Positions 59,651 through 64,000 of a DNA stretch of 64,000 nucleotides are shown here, piece after piece. Both the position numbers and the translations under genes were made by a program. The notes under the pieces were generated by a model. That model was not told where the DNA came from. It saw nothing but the letters and a program-made list of their open reading frames with translations, and did no database searches. The DNA comes from Prevotella sp. (GTDB lineage: Bacteria > Bacteroidota > Bacteroidia > Bacteroidales > Bacteroidaceae): NCBI GenBank assembly GCA_016285055.1, contig JAEEPZ010000004.1:1-64000 (forward strand), written 5' to 3'. Within the stretch, counting starts at the first letter, position 1. Every line of letters begins with the position of its first letter.

Positions 59651-59709
59651 TTTCTCATTCTCTCAATTTCTCATTTTCTCATTCTCTCATTTTCTCAATT
59701 TCTCATTTT
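59646..59709. repeat. 8-base array between rpoD and the next gene
   Basis: Eight units (CTCATTTT, CTCATTCT, CTCAATTT and repeats, plus strand) run from the rpoD stop codon (59703-59705, inside the array) to the start codon at 59648-59650 (also inside). Same family as 9643-9690. Confidence 0.9.
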
Positions 59710-60566
59710 CCCAAATATCCCTTCAGAATGATATATTTATTGTTATTGCGCAGGTTGCGCAGTGCTTTCTCTTTGATTTGTCTGACGCGTTCGCGTGTCA
59801 GTCCGAACTTCATGCCTATCTCGTCGAGTGTCAGCTCAGGCTGCCCGATGCCGAAGAACGCCTTGACGATATTCCGCTCTCGCTCGCTGAGCGTCTTCAA
59901 TGCGTGTTCCACCTCTGTCTTCAGCGACTCGTCCACCAGCGTGCTGTCAGTATCAGGAATGTTGTCGTTGGGCAGCAGGTCGAGCAGTGAACCGTCGTCG
60001 CTTTCGCTGAATGGCGCATCCATCGATACGTGGCGCGTATTGGCCGCCATGGCCTCGTCGATTTTCTCTATGGGCAAGTCGGTGTCTGCCGACAGCTCCT
60101 CGGTCGAGGGCTTGCGCTCGTTTTCCTGCTCAAACTTGTTGGCTGCACGACTGATCTTGTTGACGGCTCCCACCTGATTCAGTGGCAGGCGTACGATGCG
60201 GCTTTGCTCAGCCAGCGCCTGCAGGATGCTTTGGCGAATCCACCACACTGCGTAGCTGATGAACTTGAATCCGCGTGTCTCGTCAAATTTCTCTGCCGCA
60301 CGCAGCAGTCCCAGGTTGCCCTCGTTGATGAGGTCGGGCAGCGACAGCCCCTGGTTTTGGTATTGCTTGGCCACCGATACCACAAAACGCAGATTCGCCT
60401 TGGCCAGCCGCTCCAGTGCCTTGCGGTCGCCTTGGCGGATGCGCTGTGCCAATTCTATTTCTTCTTCTACGCCGATAAGCTCTTCCTTGCTGATTTCCTG
60501 CAGATACTTCTCCAGGGCCTCGCTTTCACGGTTTGTGATAGATTTTGTGATTTTGAGCTGTCTCAT
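59703..60566 (-). CDS. rpoD: Primary sigma factor RpoD
   Basis: The product is 287 residues from ATG 60566 ([20 protein letters not shown]). An upstream in-frame extension is rejected since it crosses the promoter. It has region 1.2 ([15 protein letters not shown]), region 2 ([40 protein letters not shown]), region 3 and region 4 ([20 protein letters not shown]). The long region 1.1 of proteobacterial RpoD is absent, as usual in Bacteroidota, whose primary sigma recognises the TTTG/TAnnTTTG promoters found here. Confidence 0.95.
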   Translation of the reverse strand: MRQLKITKSITNRESEALEKYLQEISKEELIGVEEEIELAQRIRQGDRKALERLAKANLRFVVSVAKQYQNQGLSLPDLINEGNLGLLRAAEKFDETRGFKFISYAVWWIRQSILQALAEQSRIVRLPLNQVGAVNKISRAANKFEQENERKPSTEELSADTDLPIEKIDEAMAANTRHVSMDAPFSESDDGSLLDLLPNDNIPDTDSTLVDESLKTEVEHALKTLSERERNIVKAFFGIGQPELTLDEIGMKFGLTRERVRQIKEKALRNLRNNNKYIILKGYLGK

Positions 60567-60603
60567 TTTGTGCGGTATCGAGGTTTGATAAGTTTTCAAC
60601 CTG

Positions 60604-60611
60604 CAAAAGTA
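60604..60611 (-). promoter_or_regulatory. -7 box of rpoD
   Basis: CAAAAGTA reads TACTTTTG on the minus strand, about 38 bases upstream of the rpoD start codon. The -33 box is not clear. Confidence 0.55.
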
Positions 60612-60633
60612 AATAAAAGAAGTGACAAACGAT

Positions 60634-60694
60634 GAGTGATAAGTGAAAAAGTTGCTCAAAAATACATTTATTAACAACTCATCACTTATCACTC
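60634..60694 (-). terminator. Inverted repeat after the DegP gene
   Basis: GAGTGATAAGTGA (60634-60646) and TCACTTATCACTC (60682-60694) form a 13-bp stem with a 35-base AT-rich loop. It lies between the degP stop codon and the rpoD promoter; it could end degP transcription or act as a regulatory site. Confidence 0.5.
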
Positions 60695-60713
60695 ACCGTT
60701 TCTTACTGCTCCT

Positions 60714-62225
60714 TTACTCGCTGAGGTCTACCACGAAGGTCTTCTTCTTTCCTGTGGGATAGATGCCCTTGATGATGAGTACAGGATCCTTCGAGGTGCT
60801 CACCTCCTTGACGATGGCGTCCAGTTCCTCAGCGGTGCTGATGGGCTGGTCGTTGACCTGGCGGATGACGAATCCTTTCTCTATGCCGGCATCCTTCAGC
60901 TTGCCGCCCTTCACCTTGAGCACTTCCAGACCATACTGTATGTCGAGCTGCTCCTTCTGCTGCTGCGTCAGTTCGCGGAAGTCGGCACCAAGGATGTCCA
61001 GATCGGCGTTCTTCACCACATTGGTGTTGCCCTGTTCGTTCTTCAGCGTCACCGTCTTCGAGTACTTCTTCTTGTCGCGCATATAGACCAGGCTCATCTT
61101 CTCGCCGGGGCGCTTCTGGGCGATGATGCCCGTCAGGTCGCCGAACTTCGTCACCTTCTGACCGTCAACCTCTATGATGACGTCGCCCTTTTGCAGGCCG
61201 GCTTCCTCAGCAGCGCTCTCTTCCACCACCTTATCTACATAGATGCCTTCCATGGTGCCAAGATCAACCTCCTCGCCTTTTTCCTTTTGCTGGTCCACAT
61301 AGTTTTTCACGTCAGTGCCCATGATGCCGAGTATGGCGCGCTGCACGGTGCCGTATTCCTTCAGGTCGTCCACCACCTTGTTCATCATCGTCGTGGGGAT
61401 GGCGAAGCCGTAGCCGCTGTAGCTGCCCGTCTGTGAGTAGAGCATGGCGTTGATGCCTACCAGCTGTCCGTTGGTGTTCACCAGAGCGCCGCCCGAGTTG
61501 CCGGCATTGATGGCGGCATCGGTCTGAATGAAGCTCTCCACGCCGTTGGCGCCCAGTGTGCGTGCCTTGGCCGAGATGATGCCTGCGGTGACGGTGTTGT
61601 TCAGACCGAGCGGGTTGCCGATGGCCAGCACCCATTCGCCCACCTTCACTTGGTCGCTGTTGGCTATCTCGATGGCAGGCAGGTTGCGACCGTCAATCTT
61701 GATGAGGGCCAGGTCAGTGGTCTTGTCGGTGCCGATGATGCGAGCCGAGTACTCCTTATTGTCTGACAATGTGACAGTCAGCTCGTCAGCGCCCTCCACC
61801 ACGTGGTTGTTGGTGACGATGTATCCGTCGCTGCGTATGATGACACCGCTGCCGGCAGCTGTGCGCTTCGGTGTCTGCACCTGGCGCTTGCGTGTGCCGC
61901 CGTTGCCGCCCTGTCCGCGTCCGAAGAATCCGCCGAAGGGGTCGCTGAAGAAGTCCTCAAACGGGTCGTTGTATTCCACCGTCTGAATCTTCGAGTTTTG
62001 GGTGTTCTTGATGTGCACTACCGACGGCAGCGCCTTCTCAGCGGCGTGTGTCAGGTCTACGGGTTGTGCCACGGGTACGGCCTGCACGTCGGTAAGGGTG
62101 ATGGGGGCCGGCTCTGTCACAGGCAGCGGGTGTGTGGCGGCGTTAGAGCTGCTGAATGCAGCGATGGCGAAAACGATGGCAGCGAAACTGGTGCCGGGAA
62201 CTAAATAATCAAGAATTTTTTTCAT
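60714..62225 (-). CDS. DegP/HtrA periplasmic serine protease
   Basis: The product is 503 residues from ATG 62225 (MKKILDYLVPGTSFAAIVFA), a signal anchor. The trypsin-like triad is visible: VTNNHVVEGA (His near 142), TTDLALIKIDG (Asp near 172) and NAGNSGGALVN (Ser near 242). Two PDZ domains follow (for example EEAGLQKGDVIIEVDGQ and KDAGIEKGFVIRQVNDQ). It degrades or refolds misfolded envelope proteins. A Gly-rich linker (FFGRGQGGNGG) lies in the LA-loop region. The promoter is at 62276-62309 and overlaps a dyad. Confidence 0.95.
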   Translation of the reverse strand: MKKILDYLVPGTSFAAIVFAIAAFSSSNAATHPLPVTEPAPITLTDVQAVPVAQPVDLTHAAEKALPSVVHIKNTQNSKIQTVEYNDPFEDFFSDPFGGFFGRGQGGNGGTRKRQVQTPKRTAAGSGVIIRSDGYIVTNNHVVEGADELTVTLSDNKEYSARIIGTDKTTDLALIKIDGRNLPAIEIANSDQVKVGEWVLAIGNPLGLNNTVTAGIISAKARTLGANGVESFIQTDAAINAGNSGGALVNTNGQLVGINAMLYSQTGSYSGYGFAIPTTMMNKVVDDLKEYGTVQRAILGIMGTDVKNYVDQQKEKGEEVDLGTMEGIYVDKVVEESAAEEAGLQKGDVIIEVDGQKVTKFGDLTGIIAQKRPGEKMSLVYMRDKKKYSKTVTLKNEQGNTNVVKNADLDILGADFRELTQQQKEQLDIQYGLEVLKVKGGKLKDAGIEKGFVIRQVNDQPISTAEELDAIVKEVSTSKDPVLIIKGIYPTGKKKTFVVDLSE

Positions 62226-62275
62226 ATTCGTAATGGTTTTGTTAATATCTGTTTCCTGTGCTATAAACACCAATG

Positions 62276-62309
62276 CAAATATAAGGTAAAACGACGGAAA
62301 AGAGACAAA
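62276..62309 (-). promoter_or_regulatory. degP promoter with overlapping dyad
   Basis: Minus strand: TTTG (62309-62306), 22-base spacer, TATATTTG (62283-62276). A perfect dyad GACGGAAAAG (62293-62302) with CTTTTCCGTC (62320-62329) encloses the -33 box and could be a regulator site. Confidence 0.55.
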
Positions 62310-62435
62310 ATGTCAGTCACTTTTCCGTCATTTTAACATTTTCAATTCTTCCTTTAAACTCTGTTTGCTTGCGGATGCCTTTATTTTACATTCGTTCAAT
62401 CACTTAAAATAAACAAAAATTGACTTCTCGCAGGT

Positions 62436-64000
62436 TTAGATGTTTGGCTCGTCCCAGATTTTCGTGGCAGTGCAGCGGACAGGCAACTGCAGACCACCGG
62501 CACGGAGGATGAAGTCGCCCTCTTCCAGCGTCCAGCGTCCGTCGGCGCCAACGAAGGCCATGCTCTTGGCCGGCAACTTGAAGGTGACGCTCTTCGTCTC
62601 TCCGGGCTGCAGCTCGATTTTCTGGAAGTCACGCAGGCGCTTGTTGTCGGGCGTCAGCGACGCCACAACGTCGGAGCTGTAGAGCAGCACGGCCTCCTTG
62701 CCGGCGCGTGACCCCGTGTTCTTCACGTCGACGGTGACCGTCAGCACATCGTTGGCAGTGAAGCTGGTTTTGTCGGCGCGCAGGTTGCCGTATTCAAAGG
62801 TGGTGTACGACAGTCCGTAGCCAAAGGGCCAGAGCAGCGACACCTTCGCGTCGTAGTTGTAGGCGCCGGCCATCGTGCCCACCTCTTCGCTGACCTTGTA
62901 GTCGTAGTTGGCCAGCGAGTTGATTTCACGCGGATAGGTGTAAGGCATCTTTGCCGAGAAGTTGGCGTCGCCAGCCAGCAGGTTGGCCAGTGCGTCGGCG
63001 CCGTAGTTGCTTGGCAGGAAAATGTGCACGACGGCCTTGGCCAGCGGCTCGATGTCGGTGATGAGGCGCGGGCGGCCCTCGTTGAGCACCAGGATGATGG
63101 GCTTGCCCGTCTTGGCCAGTGCCTTCACGAGGTTGCGCTGGTTCTCGCTCAGCCACAGGTCGTTGAGGTTGCCGGGCGTCTCGCAGTAGCTGTTCTCGCC
63201 GATGCAGGCAATGATGACGTCGGCCTTCTCGGCGGCGGCTACGGCCTTCTCTATCTCGGGCTTGTTCTCCTCCCAATACTGGCCGTGCTCATTGTAGGTC
63301 ACGCCTTGCTCCAGGATGACCTGCTCCTTGCCGTACTTGTTGCAGAGGGCTTCGTAGATGGTGTTGTACTGCTCGGCCAGGTCTTCGGCTTTCGAGCCTT
63401 GCCAGGTGTAGCTCCATCCGCCGTTGAGACAGCGCATCTGGTTGGCATTGGGGCCGGTGAGCAGGATGCGGCCCCCCTCGTTACCCCCTTGGGGGGATGA
63501 CTGGTGCAGCTTGTTCAGTTTCTCTGTGGTTAGTGGCAGCAGTGCCTCCTCGGGGGAGGTTGGGAGGACGCTGTTCTTCAGCAGCACTTCGCCCTCTTCA
63601 GCCGAGCGGAGCGCCATCTCGGCGTGTTCCTTTGAGCCGAACTTCTCGTAGCCCTTGCCGCCCGTGTTGGGCTTGTCAAATAGTCCGAGGCGATACTTCA
63701 CACGGAGGATGCGGCGCACAGCGTCGTCGATGCGGTCCTGGCTGACCTTGCCCTCCTGCACCAGCTCCTTCAGCAGGACGCAGAAATCGACGCTGTAGGG
63801 ATCCATCGACATGTCAATGCCGGCGTTGATAGCTATGCGGATGGCATCCTTCTTGTCCTTGGCTACGCGCTCGCGCGTGTATAAATTATTAATGTCGGCC
63901 CAGTCGGTGACAATCATGCCGTCCCACTGCAAGTCTTCTTTCACCCATTTCGTCAGATACTCATAGCTGGCGTGCACGGGCATGCCGTTGATGCTGCCCG
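62436..64000 (-). CDS. GH3 beta-glucosidase-type hydrolase, 5' part beyond window
   Basis: About 520 C-terminal residues are seen; the frame is open through 64000 and an ATG at 63983 is internal ([11 protein letters not shown] is a conserved GH3 segment). Nucleophile Asp: [13 protein letters not shown]. The C-terminal alpha/beta sandwich has [19 protein letters not shown], with a Glu in the acid/base region, and [19 protein letters not shown] fibronectin-III-like end domain ([20 protein letters not shown]) follows. It removes beta-linked glucose or xylose from glycans. Compared with typical relatives it has an insertion of about 30 residues ([11 protein letters not shown] ... [13 protein letters not shown]) before [10 protein letters not shown], encoded by C/G-run repeats. 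Confidence 0.93.
   Translation of the reverse strand, partial: GSINGMPVHASYEYLTKWVKEDLQWDGMIVTDWADINNLYTRERVAKDKKDAIRIAINAGIDMSMDPYSVDFCVLLKELVQEGKVSQDRIDDAVRRILRVKYRLGLFDKPNTGGKGYEKFGSKEHAEMALRSAEEGEVLLKNSVLPTSPEEALLPLTTEKLNKLHQSSPQGGNEGGRILLTGPNANQMRCLNGGWSYTWQGSKAEDLAEQYNTIYEALCNKYGKEQVILEQGVTYNEHGQYWEENKPEIEKAVAAAEKADVIIACIGENSYCETPGNLNDLWLSENQRNLVKALAKTGKPIILVLNEGRPRLITDIEPLAKAVVHIFLPSNYGADALANLLAGDANFSAKMPYTYPREINSLANYDYKVSEEVGTMAGAYNYDAKVSLLWPFGYGLSYTTFEYGNLRADKTSFTANDVLTVTVDVKNTGSRAGKEAVLLYSSDVVASLTPDNKRLRDFQKIELQPGETKSVTFKLPAKSMAFVGADGRWTLEEGDFILRAGGLQLPVRCTATKIWDEPNI

Overview
The window is chromosomal DNA of a Bacteroidota bacterium, most likely a gut- or rumen-type Prevotellaceae (Prevotella or a close relative). 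The evidence is a recurring promoter of the form TTTG, about 20 bases, TAnnTTTG in front of many genes; a short RpoD of 287 residues; a complete Na+-translocating NADH:quinone reductase operon; large secreted glycosidases ending in 'gene product name'-like C-terminal sorting motifs; and Bacteroidota-typical families (DUF1460, DUF4421, PqqD/HPrK-like). No tRNA, rRNA or CRISPR array was recognised.

Layout. 1-3.6 kb: one end of an integrative element that runs off the left edge (two small helix-turn-helix proteins, an unknown protein, a tyrosine recombinase, 31-bp direct repeats). 3.7-11 kb: housekeeping genes on the minus strand (ppdK, a DUF1460 amidase-like protein, DUF4421, a Gfo/Idh/MocA oxidoreductase, an AAA ATPase). 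11-15.4 kb: a TamB-like protein, divergent from the ATPase. 16-37 kb: a large minus-strand glycan-degradation block (GH38, GH125, a GH97-GH92 fusion, a glutaminase-like/GH2 fusion, trpF, a PL11-like lyase with autotransporter-type repeats, a double-domain esterase). It has mannosidase, galactosidase-like and pectin-lyase-like activities but no SusC/SusD pair or regulator inside the window. 37.2-38.8 kb: an IS110-family insertion sequence with a possible guide-RNA leader. 39-48 kb: pyruvate:ferredoxin oxidoreductase, a two-gene ATPase plus TOPRIM system that looks like phage defence, a YraN-type nuclease with an extra N-terminal domain, and rtcB behind a 500-base structured leader. 48.7-51 kb: a small outer-membrane barrel and dipeptidyl peptidase IV. 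51-56.9 kb: nqrABCDEF. 57-60.6 kb: an rpoD operon that also carries a small secreted protein, an HPr-kinase-like protein, an S24/S26 peptidase-like protein, PqqD and a low-molecular-weight tyrosine phosphatase. 60.7-64 kb: DegP/HtrA and a GH3 beta-glucosidase cut by the right edge.

The most unusual property is repetitive DNA. Arrays of 7-, 8- or 9-base units fill gaps between operon genes, sometimes exactly from stop codon to start codon. Related 7- and 9-base arrays are read in frame inside at least four enzymes or envelope proteins (TamB, GH38, TrpF, the HPrK-like protein). Separately, a palindrome repeated at an exact 22-base period occurs at two distant loci, a 48-base palindrome-bearing repeat occurs in tandem at one locus and singly at another, and an identical 24-base element sits at the same distance from the -7 box in two promoters 28 kb apart. 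These patterns are read directly from the sequence; their function is not known.
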